Below, piece by piece: positions 54,726 to 64,000 of a stretch of 64,000 nucleotides of DNA (its first letter is position 1; the number at the start of each line of letters is the position of its first letter). The DNA is from Aporrectodea caliginosa. Lineage: Eukaryota; Annelida; Clitellata; Crassiclitellata; Lumbricidae. A program made the position numbers and the translations under genes. The DNA is taken from assembly GCA_020284085.1 (NCBI GenBank), contig JACEVL010000145.1, positions 417,501 through 481,500 of the forward strand, written 5' to 3'. Under the pieces are notes generated by a model that saw nothing but the letters and a program-made list of their open reading frames with translations, did not search any database and was not told where the DNA came from.

Positions 54726-56130
54726 TGTAGGCGCAGAGGCGCGTTTACCAGTAGGCGCACTAGGCGCGCGCCTAGGGCCCCAAATCTTGGAGGGCCCCCA
54801 AACGAATTAAATTATTTTTTCAATAATAAAAAATAATTTATAAATTTAGAATTATTTTAATTTTTTAAATATTCTTTACAGCTTATTATTATTGTAATTG
54901 TAAAAGAATATTTTTTTCTAATTTATAATTGCTTTGTTCATTTGGGCAGCAATTGGGCTAATAATTTATTTTTGTGTGAAATAACATAAAACTTGTTAGC
55001 AACAAGCAGCAACGGGCGTCTGCTGCAGTTTAGGCCTACGTGGCCAGAGGTTTCGAAACTGGGGTGCACGCACCCACAGAGGGTGCGACATTGTCATTTC
55101 AGAGGGTGCGACAAAAAGGGAAAGTATGAATATTACAATGCATTAATAATACATTATAATTTTTTAGCTATCATAGGATAAGCATGGGTAAGACCGTGAG
55201 ATTAGAAGTTTATTCCCATGTAACTTTATAAGCCTTAAGGTTAGCCTAAGGCTTGTAGCAAAAGTTTCAGTAGTAACAATTTCGTGTAGTAGGCCTATGC
55301 GTCTTCAGATGTGATAATACTTTTTGTAAGGGTGCAAACATTGGTGAAACAATTCCCAGGGGTGCGGGCATAGAAAAGATTGGGAACCCCTGCTTTAGTC
55401 TGATTATTCCGTCATTTTGTAGTGTTCAAAACTTTTATTAGTATTGATAACCAGTAAGTAAAAGTAATTGAAATTTTAATAGTAGGCCTATTAAATATTG
55501 ATTACAATCTGACGCAACGAAACGTTGCTAGGCCTTATATTCTGGAGCTGCAAAACGAATTAAGATAGCTCTAATGACAATATTGTGGAATTCGCTGAAA
55601 TCAATCAATAAATCAATTTTCCTTTATCAAAATAAGTTGACAACAACGCAACTTATACGAAGAATAAATGCTGAAAAGAGTAAATGCCACTAGCAAATCT
55701 CTGCAGGATCAAAGACTATAGCCCTATGTTTGTCGAGTTATTTAATTCTTGAATTCTTTAACAACTTTGCTCAAAATGTCAGAGAAAATTTCCCCAAAAA
55801 AGAGACAGAGGTAAAAGTTAAACTTGGTATTGAAAGCGATTTTGACATTGCATATGAAGACGAACAGCCTCAGAAAATGTAAAAGAAAAAGTAGCCTACT
55901 TTGCTTTTTTTAAACTGCCAAGAATGAATTCATATTAAGGACGAGAAAAATTCATTGCTGACACCTTAAACGTCGTGTGTGACAACACGGCTTCAAGTTC
56001 AACTTTGTAGGTTTTTTGCACATGATAGGCTAAACACCACCAGAGTTTCAGACTCTTTAAATTTCAGAAGGGCCCCACAAATGTTTGCGCCTAGGGCCCC
56101 GTTTTCTGTAAACGCGCCTCTGTGTAGGCC
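54726..56130. mobile_element. hAT-type transposon, 1,389 bp
   Basis: The element spans 54734-56122 with inverted ends CAGAGGCGCGTTTAC and GTAAACGCGCCTCTG, followed inward on both sides by CCTAGGGCCCC. The flanks are TGTAGGCG and TGTAGGCC, an 8-bp duplication with one change. The ends and duplication length are typical of hAT elements. Inside there are only short decayed frames and no intact transposase. A second hAT-like MITE is nested at 55045-55392. Confidence 0.85.
55045..55392. mobile_element. Nested hAT-type MITE
   Basis: The left end CAGAGGTTTCGAAACTGGGG and the right end GATTGGGAACCCCTG are imperfect inverted repeats of the common hAT terminus CAGGGGTTCCCAA. GGGTGCG words follow inward on both sides. 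A target duplication was not evident. Confidence 0.65.
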
Positions 56131-56439
56131 TAATTCAAATGCCGACCTTCAGTGATCGAAGAAAGCCTGCTTGAAACGCAAATTATGATTCACTGTAGCC
56201 TACCTTTGAGTGAAATTGTGAAGCTGCATTACGGCCATTACTTTCATTCAAACTATAGACCCTATACCTATATAATCCTTTATGTCGCCTGAGGACCCGT
56301 TTGCAAAATGGTGTTGGGGGAGTTTCTCACTTCCACTTAGTCAGTGGGTCCCTAGACATGAAAAATCACCGAGGTGCTTCTCGGCCATGACGCCACGAAT
56401 GGCGCTATGGCCAAATCCAATATGGCCGCCGTCGGCCAT

Positions 56440-57417
56440 ATTGGAAAATTCAACTTTATTGTTTCTTACAGTATATGCACGTGTAATACCTCTAATGTGA
56501 CTGATTTCGGTATGTAGAATTCATTTCTGACATTGTTTTCGTCATTTGGGGTCATCTTTAGCTTCAAAGGTCATGGTCAAGGACATTTTGTTGCATCATC
56601 GATGTCGAATTATAACTTGGCCAAATATAGCAGTAGAAACAGGTGTAATATCTCTAATGTTACTGATTTCGGTATGTAGAGTTCATTTCTGATATTGTTT
56701 TCGTCATTCGGGGTCATCTTTACCTTCAAAGGTCAAGGTCAGGGACATAATTTTTGTTACATCAACGAATTCTTATATAACTTGGTCGAATGTAGCAGTA
56801 GAAACAGGTGTAATATCTCTAATGTTACTGATTTCGGTATGTAGAATTCATTTCTGACATTGTTTTCGTCATTTGGGGTCATCTTTAGCTTCAAAGGTCA
56901 TGGTCAAGGACATTTTGTTGCATCATCGATGTCGAATTATAACTTGGCCAAATATAGCAGTAGAAACAGGTGTAATATCTCTAATGTTACTGATTTCGGT
57001 ATGTAGAGTTCATTTCTGATATTGTTTTCGTCATTCGGGGTCATCTTTACCTTCAAAGGTCAAGGTCAGGGACATAATTTTTGTTACATCAACGAATTCT
57101 TATATAACTTGGTCGAATGTAGCAGTAGAAACAGGTGTAATATCTCTAATGTTACTGATTTCGGTATGTAGAATTCATTTTTGATATTGTTTTCGTCATT
57201 TGGGGTCATCTTTAGCTTCAAAGGTCATGGTCAAGGACATTTTGTTGCATCATCGATGTCGAATTATAACTTGGCCAAATATAGCAGTAGAAACAGGTGT
57301 AATATCTCTAATGTTACTGATTTCGGTATGTAGAGTTCATTTCTGATATTGTTTTCGTCATTCGGGGTCATCTTTACCTTCAAAGGTCAAGGTCAGGGAC
57401 ATAATTTTGTTACATCA
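56440..57417. repeat. Dimeric satellite, 165 + 162 bp, left part
   Basis: The phrase GGTGTAATATCTCTAATGTT recurs at 56642, 56807, 56969, 57134 and 57296, that is at 165, 162, 165 and 162 bp. Two monomer types alternate. One has CATTCGGGGTCATCTTTACC and GAATTCTTATATAACTTGGT. The other has CATTTGGGGTCATCTTTAGC and ATCGATGTCGAATTATAACT. The array is cut by a LINE and continues at 61375. Confidence 0.95.
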
Positions 57418-57426
57418 AAGGGCCAT

Positions 57427-58467
57427 GATTATATAATTGGTGCTATATATCGTCCCCCTGCTCTGTCACTTGAAGTATTTAATGAGGAATTTGAACTATT
57501 ACTAACCAAATTGTCAAGTACAAACAAGCATATTATTCTATTAGGTGACTACAACGTTGATCTGTTAAAAACTCAAGACCATCTCCTAACCCATAATTTT
57601 TTTAATTGTCTTACTTCTCATCACTTTCTTCCAAGCATTCTAAGACCAACCAGAATCACTGATTCAACCGCTACTTTGATTGATAATATCTTCACTAATG
57701 TATGGACTAAGTTGACTGACTCTTCTATCATCATTAGTGATATTTCTGACCATCTTCCCATCCTGGCCTCGTTTGACATCACCCCACGTAATTTAAATAC
57801 GAACACTGCCTATCCAACTCGTCTGATAAACGATGACACGATGGAGTTCTTTAAGGAACTGTTATCCAGCCTTGACTGGTCCCTAGTTTCCTCTGCATGT
57901 ATCCATAATGACCCGGATCTTGCTTATACTTTATTCTTGGCACAGTTTAAAAACGCTTATGACCGCGCTTTCCCTCAAGTCCAATCCGTAAGAAGGGGGC
58001 TGCATTTCCGGAAGCAACCATGGATGACTAATGCCTTGTTAAAATCTTGTAGAACTAAGTCTAAATTATATTTAAAATACATAAAGAATCCCAATAGTAA
58101 TAATAAAAGAATATTCACGGCCTACAGGAATAAATTCAAATCCTTGCGCCTTAACGCTGAACGAAATTATTATGAGGCTGAGTTTATTAAACATAGTCTT
58201 AACCTTAAAAAAACCTGGACTATAATTCGCTCTATCTTAAGACCGAATCACAATCCGTCAAATATTGATTCCCTCATGATTAACGGTATGATAGTTGATA
58301 ACCCCCAAATAATGGCTGATAAGTTCAACGACTATTTTACGAGCATAGGCCAAACGCTTGCAGCTGGGATTCCAAAATCTGATATTTCCTTTCTATCTTA
58401 TTTGAAACCATCCCCGCCTAACTCATTTGTTGCGGACTTGACTACCCCCAAGAAATTATTTCTTTAA
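57427..58467 (+). pseudogene. LINE ORF2: endonuclease C-terminal part and linker
   Basis: An open frame begins in the satellite and becomes LINE at HDYIIGAIYRPP. Apurinic-type endonuclease landmarks follow: ILLGDYNVDLL, LRPTRITDSTATLIDNIFTN and SDISDHLPILASFDI. Then comes a basic linker to NGMIVDNPQIMADKFNDYFT. The frame ends at a TAA caused by a one-base shift in ACCCCCAAGAAATT near 58448. The next frame continues directly as EIISLTASIRTTHSSALDDI. The N-terminal half of the endonuclease is missing. Confidence 0.9.
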
Positions 58468-58742
58468 CTGCATCTATTCGCACTACCCATTCTTCAGCAC
58501 TTGACGACATTGACCCGACTGTTGCTATTAGGATCATTGATTATGTAGCTGCTCCATTATCGGATATTATTAACTCTTCTTTTCTCACTGGTGTTGTACC
58601 CTCTTCCTTAAAGATGGCAAAAGTTGTACCGGTTTATAAACAAGGTAACAGCCAGGATGTCACTAACTATAGGCCTATTTCTATCCTTCCCTTTTTTCTA
58701 AGATCCTTGAAAAATCAATGTACCAACGTTTATATACCTATA
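58468..58742 (+). pseudogene. LINE ORF2: start of reverse transcriptase
   Basis: Continuation in the shifted frame: SSALDDIDP, INSSFLTGVVPSSLKMAKVV, NYRPISILPFF and KILEKSMYQRLYTY, up to the insertion at 58743. These are RT domain regions 0 to 2. Confidence 0.85.
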
Positions 58743-59795
58743 GTCTGCACCCTTGATCCTAAAGCACCCTTGATCCTAATGGGTTTTCTCCGTACTTACT
58801 TACTCAATATCACCAAGCAGTGAGCAAAACTATTAAAATATTTAATTCGACGTCACTTAATGTGTCTCAGAGAGGATTTGAGCCATTGTTCTATTTTTAT
58901 TGGAAAAGTTAGTTTTTGTTGGTAAAAAGTAATTTTTTCGCTGTTTTGACGAACCTCACTTTTTGGATATTTGTGTTAGGGGAGTAATTTTGCTGATATA
59001 GCTTTGAACATATTTTGTTTCAGTGTAGTACAAACAACTTTGCAGGGTTCTAGGTGATGTTTATAAAAAGTTATTATGCATATTGTAAAAATAGTACAGT
59101 GTTGCACCCTTGATCCCTATGTGCATATGCACCCTTGATCCTAGAAATTAGCTATAAATTTATCATATGCACCCTTGATCCTATGGGATCAAGGGTGCAT
59201 ATGATAAATTTATAGTTAATTTCTATTAAATGTTAAAAAGTTAAGCTAAAGTTACAAAATACAGTTAAAATACAAACAAAATGTAAGTTTTAAGCATACT
59301 TGTGCTTAGTTTTGAAATTGGAAAAACACTGATGATGACGATCATGAAGATCATGAAGATCTTGGTGTTCAAAATCTCGAGTAGGCCTATAAGTCATCTG
59401 ACAGTACAGATGTTGTCTTTCAGGCAGTATAAGATCTAATATAGTTATTTTCTGTTTGTAATCAACATTAAAATATTACTGTTAATAACAAAACAGCTTT
59501 TTGTTGGATAAACCAGCACCAGGATCAAATGAGCAAACATAGGATCAAGGGTGCATATAAGTGGGATCAAGGGTGCATACATACATGCACCCTTGATCCC
59601 ATCTGAGTCACCTTCGTTTTTGGCACATAACATATTAAAAATGATGGAATGAAAGAACATTGAATATAAAGTTAGATTGACAATAAAATTATCTATTAGA
59701 CACATTCGATCCAAATTCAAAAATGTTAACACATTTTCATTAAAGGAGAAAAGTTACAAAATAGGATCAAGGGTGCAGACTCTCCCCTACCTATA
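58735..59795. mobile_element. DNA element, 1,045 bp, with ten copies of a 13-mer and 8-bp target duplication
   Basis: The element spans 58743-59787. The direct repeat TACCTATA flanks it perfectly (58735-58742, 59788-59795). Its ends carry the 18-bp inverted repeat GTCTGCACCCTTGATCCT (58743-58760, complement 59763-59780); the right end has seven more bases (TCTCCCC). The 13-mer GCACCCTTGATCC occurs forward at 58747, 58764, 59104, 59129, 59169 and 59587, and reversed at 59186, 59542, 59564 and 59764. A central perfect palindrome (about 59151-59214) has 30-bp arms. There is no coding capacity. The 8-bp duplication favours hAT or P-type movement. Confidence 0.9.
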
Positions 59796-61035
59796 TTGAC
59801 AAAATGAATATTTTATATCCCAATCAACATGGTTTTCAATCCGGTCATTCCACCTCAATGGCTCTGCTTGACATGCAAGATAAGATTGCTAGTGCAATCG
59901 ATGAAAATAAATTTTCTCTTGGTATCTTCTTCGATCTGGCCAAGGCCTTTGATACGGTGGACCATTCTATTCTGTTAACTAAACTTGAAAACTATGGAAT
60001 ACGTGGAGTCCCGCTCTTGTGGTTTAAAAGTTACTTTGATCAGAGACGCCAATGTGTTTGCTGTAAAGGTTGTCAGTCTAAAACTAAACTTATTACATGT
60101 GGTGTTCCACAGGGGTCAATTTTGGGTCCGCTGCTGTTCTTACTATACATTAATGACTTGCCGAATGCATCTGACCAACTTAACTTTATTCTTTTTGCAG
60201 ATGACACCAATGTCTTTTTCTCTCATAAATCAATCCAGTCTCTGCTATCTATTGCCAACACTGAACTTATCCATGTGGCGGAGTGGTTTAAGGCTAATAA
60301 ACTTTCTCTTAACCTGGGAAAAACTAATTATGTCCTTTTCCGATCTCATCGGAAACCCGTCCCTGCTACTGATTCCATCCTCTCCATTGACAATATTCCT
60401 ATTGCTCAAGTCAATTCTTCCAAATTCCTTGGGGTCTACATTGACCAACATTTAACCTGGAATGATCACATAAGTAACATTTCCACTAAGGTTGCTAAGA
60501 ACATAAGGATTCTGGCTCGTGTATCCTACCTGTTACCTTCTAGAGTTCTGCATACACTATATTATTCTCTTGTTTACCCTTATTTGACATACTGTAATAT
60601 CGCCTGGGCCTCCAATTATTCCTCTCGTCTGAATAGGCTATTTATATTACAGAGACGAGTTGTACGTATTATTGCTGGGAAATCATTGATAACTAACACA
60701 GCAAGTAGATTTAGTATACTACGAATACTTAATATCCCTCAGATAAATAAATTGCAAATCTGTGAATTTATGTATCGCTTTGCCAACAAATCTCTTCCCC
60801 AATCTTCAGTCGCTACTTCTCTAAGATCTCTGATACACATTCTCATTATACAAGATCTCTCGATAACTTTGATGGAACCTATGCCCGCACTAACACTCGT
60901 TATTTTACCTTAAGATGTGCTGGTCCTCCTGCCTGGAATAACCTACCGAAGTCACTGCGCACTCTTCCGAATCTTGCCCGGTTTAAAAAAGAGGTCAGAG
61001 CCTACCTCCTTGACAATAGTCAATGCGTTTTCTAA
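59788..61035 (+). pseudogene. LINE ORF2: reverse transcriptase core and C-terminus
   Basis: Long open frame with all RT core boxes: NQHGFQSGHSTSMALLDMQD (59820), GIFFDLAKAFDTVDHSILL (59925), TCGVPQGSILGPLLFLLYIN (60100), LNFILFADDTNVFF (60180, catalytic ADD), KANKLSLNLGKTNYVLF (60295) and KFLGVYIDQHLTWNDHI (60425). A C-terminal block has QRRVVRIIAGKS. A shift near 60815 moves the end (PAWNNLPKSLRTLP, LLDNSQCVF) into another frame that closes at 61033-61035. The catalytic core itself is intact, which points to recent activity of this family. Confidence 0.93.
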
Positions 61036-61374
61036 ATATGGTTATTCATTGTTATACCACAATTAGTTAAGTGACCTAGTTAAGTGTTGTTAGTTAAGCC
61101 AGTTATTCTCATTTCTTTCTGACAATGCTATTTGAGTAGACTATACTCAACTGTCATCCCTCTGCTAACATGGTAAACGGGTATCCCTAACTTAGCGGGA
61201 CTTCAGTCCCTTCTGGGAACCCGATTGTTTCCCTTAAATGTTAATAAGATAATCATGTGATCTGTCTGTTTTAATTTCCATACTTATGATCGTTGATTAT
61301 GATTATTCTGGATCACTACTTGTAAACTATTCTATGGAAACAATAAAAGGATTGATTGATTGATTGATTGATTG

Positions 61375-61540
61375 AATTCTTATATAACTTGGTCGAATGT
61401 AGCAGTAGAAACAGGTGTAATATCTCTAATGTTACTGATTTCGGTATTTAGAGTTCATTTCTGATATTGTTTTCGTCATTCGGGGGTCACCTTTAGCTTC
61501 AAAGGTCAAGGTCAGGGGCATAAGCTTTGTTGTTAAGTTT
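61375..61540. repeat. Dimeric satellite, right part
   Basis: It resumes AATTCTTATATAACTTGGTC and contains one further GGTGTAATATCTCTAATGTT at 61414, then diverges (CATTCGGGGGTCACCTTTAG) and ends against an R2-like LINE. Confidence 0.9.
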
Positions 61541-62965
61541 CTCAAGTTGGGCGGGCTTTGACTGAACCCGGCTAAGACTGCCTCCCTCCGGATAGACATT
61601 GATGGGAAGGCTAAACTGTGGGTGGTAAACTCCTCGCCATTCTTGACTATCAATGGCGAGTCGGTCAGGTCGCTCAACATAGCGCAAACGTATAAATACC
61701 TGGGACTGCAGGCCGGACCACTCAGTTGGAGGAAGGCCCACGAGGACTTCCTCACAGTGGGACTGGACTGGTTAGCACGTGCCCACTAAAGCCTCAGCAG
61801 CGCATGTTCCTATTGCGTTGCATTTGTTGCCGGAATTGTATCACGAACTAGTTTTCGCAGAGATGACAGCCAAGTCCTTGGAATCTCTTGACTGCTTGGT
61901 GAGAGCGGCAGTACGCACGTGGTTGCGGCTGCCGCACGATACTCCCAGCGGTTACTTCCATGTCAAGGCATTGAATGGCAGACCGGAAGTGCCACACCTG
62001 CTATATACAATGCCGCTGCTCAAGACCCGTCGCATGGGCAAGGTGGAGGAGTCGCGGTGGTATAGGGGTATGTTCGGTGCCTTGCAGCCGGAGGGTTGCG
62101 GGTTCGAATCCAGCTCAAAGCCGCCGCGTAGGGACCCTGGGCAAGTCCTTCACTCGCAATTGCTCAAGCGCTTCGGCGTGAAACTCCGATTCAGCGTCCG
62201 TGCAGTAGTCGGGAGCGCCTCTGAATGGGCAATCTGGTAGGGGCGCTATAACAAGTGTTCAAATACAATACAATACAAAGACTAGGTAATGCAGAGCGGG
62301 GAAACAAGTCCACTCTTTATGGGGGCAAGGAGGAGGTACGCAAGGACGGAAAGGGTGGCAGGTCAGGAGCTGAACAACAGCAAGAATGCTAGCGACTTTC
62401 TGGCGATCCAGCTCCACATATCGGTAGATGGTCGGGGCCTCAAGCAGCAGGGACAAACCCCTCACGTGAAACGCCTGGGTGACTTATGGGACCGCCCTCC
62501 TTTCGGGGGGGGGACTTCATCCAGGCCATCAAGTTGAGGGGAACCTTGTTACCGTCTGAGGATTGTGGCTCACGTAACGGTGGACAGGTCCAGTATGGTG
62601 CGACGCTGTGTGCAATGCTCAAGACACCCTAGCTCACATCTCCCAAAGCTATGCGTGGACCCACCGTCTCCGGTGTGATAGGCATAACTCGGCGCTCCAT
62701 CTGATATGCTGAAACATTGAGTCAAAGGGTCACTCGGTGATCCACGAGCCGGCTATCCCTACTAAAGTTGGCAAGCGTAAGCCTGACTTGGTTGCCCTGG
62801 TGGACGAGGTTGCCTATGTCGTTGATGTCACCATTACCCTGGACTCTACAGATATTAGTGGTCCATATAAGGAGAAGGTATGCTGTTATGCTAGACTTGA
62901 TGTCATTGACTGGGTGGCCAATGTCTATCCCGGGAAGCCGTGGGTTTTAGGGCGGCAGTTCTGAA
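61541..62965 (+). pseudogene. R2-like LINE: RT end, zinc knuckle and restriction-like endonuclease
   Basis: Frames in order: a thumb segment with SPFLTINGESVRSLNIAQTY followed by KYLGLQAGP (61620-61715); SLESLDCLVRAAVRTWLRLP then HDTPSGYFHVKALNGRP (61875-61990); after a SINE, a Cys-His segment CVQCSRHPSSHI with THRLRCDRHN (62605-62690); then HEPAIPTKVGKRKPDLVALV and VAYVVDVTITL (62740-62840). RKPDLV followed by V-V-D-V is the PD-x-D core of the R2-type endonuclease. LPHDTP and the CCHC segment before it are R2-clade landmarks. RT catalytic boxes are absent (5'-truncated) and stops or shifts are present. No 28S rDNA flanks are seen, so it lies outside rDNA. Confidence 0.85.
62050..62277 (+). 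mobile_element. tRNA-derived SINE (family S1), copy 3, nested in the R2-like LINE
   Basis: A box TGGTATAGGGG (about 62057), B box GGTTCGAATCC (62100-62110), body GGGACCCTGGGCAAGTCC, then GAGCGCCTCTGAATGGGCAA and TGGTAGGGGCGCTATAACAA, and an (ATACA)n tail. Near-full-length. It separates the MGKVEESR and RLGNAERG parts of the host LINE. No unambiguous target duplication. Confidence 0.93.
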
Positions 62966-63179
62966 CTGGCGAGGAGCACTCCACCAGGCGTCGTCAAGCA
63001 TCCTTCGAAAGTTGTCAGGGCTACTGATGAAACCCTCATGGCGTGCCTGGTGTTAACCAACACTTCGAACATGTTCCGACACTTCACCCGGTCGACAGTG
63101 AGGGTCCAAAGACGCCAGACTCTGATGCAGCCTGGCAACCATCTCTGAAGGTAAAAGAAATAGCCAAATAAAAGATTTG

Positions 63180-63360
63180 CGAGTACAGTTACCCGATGTT
63201 ATCAAACGGCACCAGCAGAGTCGCTCTCCGTATTTATCGAGCGGCTCCAACGGGGTCGACCTCCCCGATATATATCGAACCGCCACTAGTGGGGAACTTT
63301 CCCCGTATTTTATCGAACGACTCCAACGGGGTTTTCCCATATCTAAGCTTATACATACCT
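63180..63360. repeat. Minisatellite, about 36-bp unit, four copies
   Basis: Units TTTATCGAGCGGCTCCAACG plus GGGTCGACCTCCCCGATA, with variants. GGGG...CCCC in each unit can form a small stem. Confidence 0.75.
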
Positions 63361-64000
63361 GCCATTTCTTTATATCTTACGATCGGCTTCAATAGCTTTA
63401 CTCAGCATTTTAAAATCCACAATCTCATAAGGATTTAACTCGACCCTTTCAGCGACTAACAGTGGCGTCTACGCTGAATAAGACTTTGTTGAGGGATAAC
63501 AAAGACAGCGCCTCTATCCAGCAGCCACGTGACTGACAATATTATTATAGTGTGGCGCTTCGCTCGCCCGGGGAGGACCTAGGTCCGGACGGGGTTTCAC
63601 CAGCCAGGCCAGGATCGAACTCAGGGGACCTATTCCTGTCACTGCAGCTAGGAAGGGAGGTAACCGGCGGTAAAGGCTCGTTCCCCATGCGGGTCAAAAG
63701 GAGTGCAACCTCTAATTCGTCTAAATCTGTGTCAGGTACCAGGATGGAGCCAAGGGGGTCCGTGACCCTCGGTTGGAGGGTAACCATCGATTGATTTGAT
63801 AGCTCTGGGTTTCGTGATGGGTCTCCCCTACATTGTGAATCATTTATTCTGTTTGTTTCTTTCAGGTACTCCCTACCCGGACCTCTAGGGACTTCGAACC
63901 CTGGGAACGAATCACGGTCGTCAACCTCCCCTTCCTCCTGTGATTTACTACATTCGGAAACTATCAGCGGAAATAGTTTATCAAATTTTGTTAGGAACGC
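63361..64000. other. Mostly unassigned; possible tRNA-like SINE head on minus strand
   Basis: At about 63600-63650 the minus strand reads TAGCTGCAGTG (A-box-like) and GAGTTCGATCCTGG (a perfect B-box core), about 28 nt apart. No closed cloverleaf was found. TTTGTTTCTTTCAG at 63852-63865 on + resembles a splice acceptor, but the following frame is not recognisable. Confidence 0.3.

Larger units (their letters stand above)
57418..61374 (+). mobile_element. LINE (APE endonuclease + RT, CR1/L2-like), 5'-truncated, interrupted
   Basis: It is inserted in the satellite and starts inside the endonuclease. The 3' untranslated region (61036-61350) ends CAATAAAAGG and a (ATTG)n tail to 61374. Coding parts are annotated separately: endonuclease 57427-58460, RT start 58460-58742, RT core and C-terminus 59788-61035. 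A 1,045-bp element splits the RT. Second, shorter copies are at 27.65-28.45 kb (reverse) and 30.0-31.0 kb. No clear target duplication: the left junction is ACATCAA|AGGGCC and the right junction is GATTG|AATTCTTAT. Confidence 0.95.

Noticed and set aside
62050..62130. Functional tRNA gene
   Set aside because: A and B boxes are perfect, but the head continues into a 225-bp SINE with two other copies. I found no convincing acceptor stem or tRNA-type terminator.
63545..63794. 80-codon frames on both strands near the right edge
   Set aside because: They mirror each other in GC-rich sequence with no family resemblance. The region is better described as unassigned with a possible tRNA-like SINE head.

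Overview
The window reads as nuclear DNA of an animal, most likely a marine invertebrate. Host genes are sparse and split by introns. There are tRNA-derived SINEs, several non-LTR retrotransposon lineages (APE-endonuclease CR1/L2-like and restriction-like-endonuclease R2-like), hAT-type DNA transposons with 8-bp target duplications, a C2H2 zinc-finger gene and an HCN channel exon. The short word TAGGCCTA is strikingly common. Echinoderm or hemichordate would fit, but I cannot prove a taxon from the sequence. Nothing looks bacterial: there are no operons, ribosome binding sites or dense reading frames. Most long open frames here are translations of microsatellites or of tandem repeats whose period is a multiple of three.

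Layout. 0-7 kb: minisatellites and microsatellites, one tRNA-SINE (about 1.6 kb) and the nuclease-like C-terminus of a retroelement protein (5.5-6.0 kb). 7.1-8.9 kb: an old reverse-strand LINE carrying a 167-bp hAT-type MITE with a perfect 8-bp target duplication. 9-24 kb: little recognisable coding sequence, with LINE/SINE relics, a 36-bp tandem array (13.3-14.0 kb) and large microsatellites. 24.6-25.9 kb, minus strand: the first coding exon of an HCN (hyperpolarisation-activated, cyclic-nucleotide-gated) channel, ending at a consensus splice donor. Its membrane and cyclic-nucleotide-binding exons are not seen in the window. 26-32 kb: several LINE relics, one of them holding two nested insertions. 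32.7-33.2 kb: a GC-rich island. 34-44 kb: minisatellites, an inverted-repeat element, one half of a duplicated segment and foldback-like elements. 44.8-46.5 kb, plus strand: a zinc-finger gene with 13 canonical fingers plus a C-terminal one. 47.8-53.3 kb: the second copy of the duplicated segment, split by a 4-kb insertion that is itself a LINE split by a 3.2-kb element with long, internally repeated terminal arms. 53.3-54.1 kb: 57-bp tandem array. 54.7-56.1 kb: a hAT-type element. 56.4-57.4 kb and 61.4-61.5 kb: a dimeric 165/162-bp satellite interrupted by a 4-kb LINE, which is in turn interrupted by a 1,045-bp element. 61.5-63.0 kb: an R2-like LINE fragment interrupted by a tRNA-SINE.

How it fits together. 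Only two host genes are supported: HCN and the zinc-finger gene, the latter possibly also repeat-derived or decaying. The rest is a deep stratigraphy of nested transposons. The best leads are the paralogous empty site that dates a 4-kb insertion, three kinds of element whose ends consist of iterated short motifs, and a stem-loop next to a GGCGCTATA box shared by SINE and LINE 3' ends, which suggests that SINEs borrow LINE machinery. Boundaries of repeats were read by eye and are approximate unless a target duplication is quoted.
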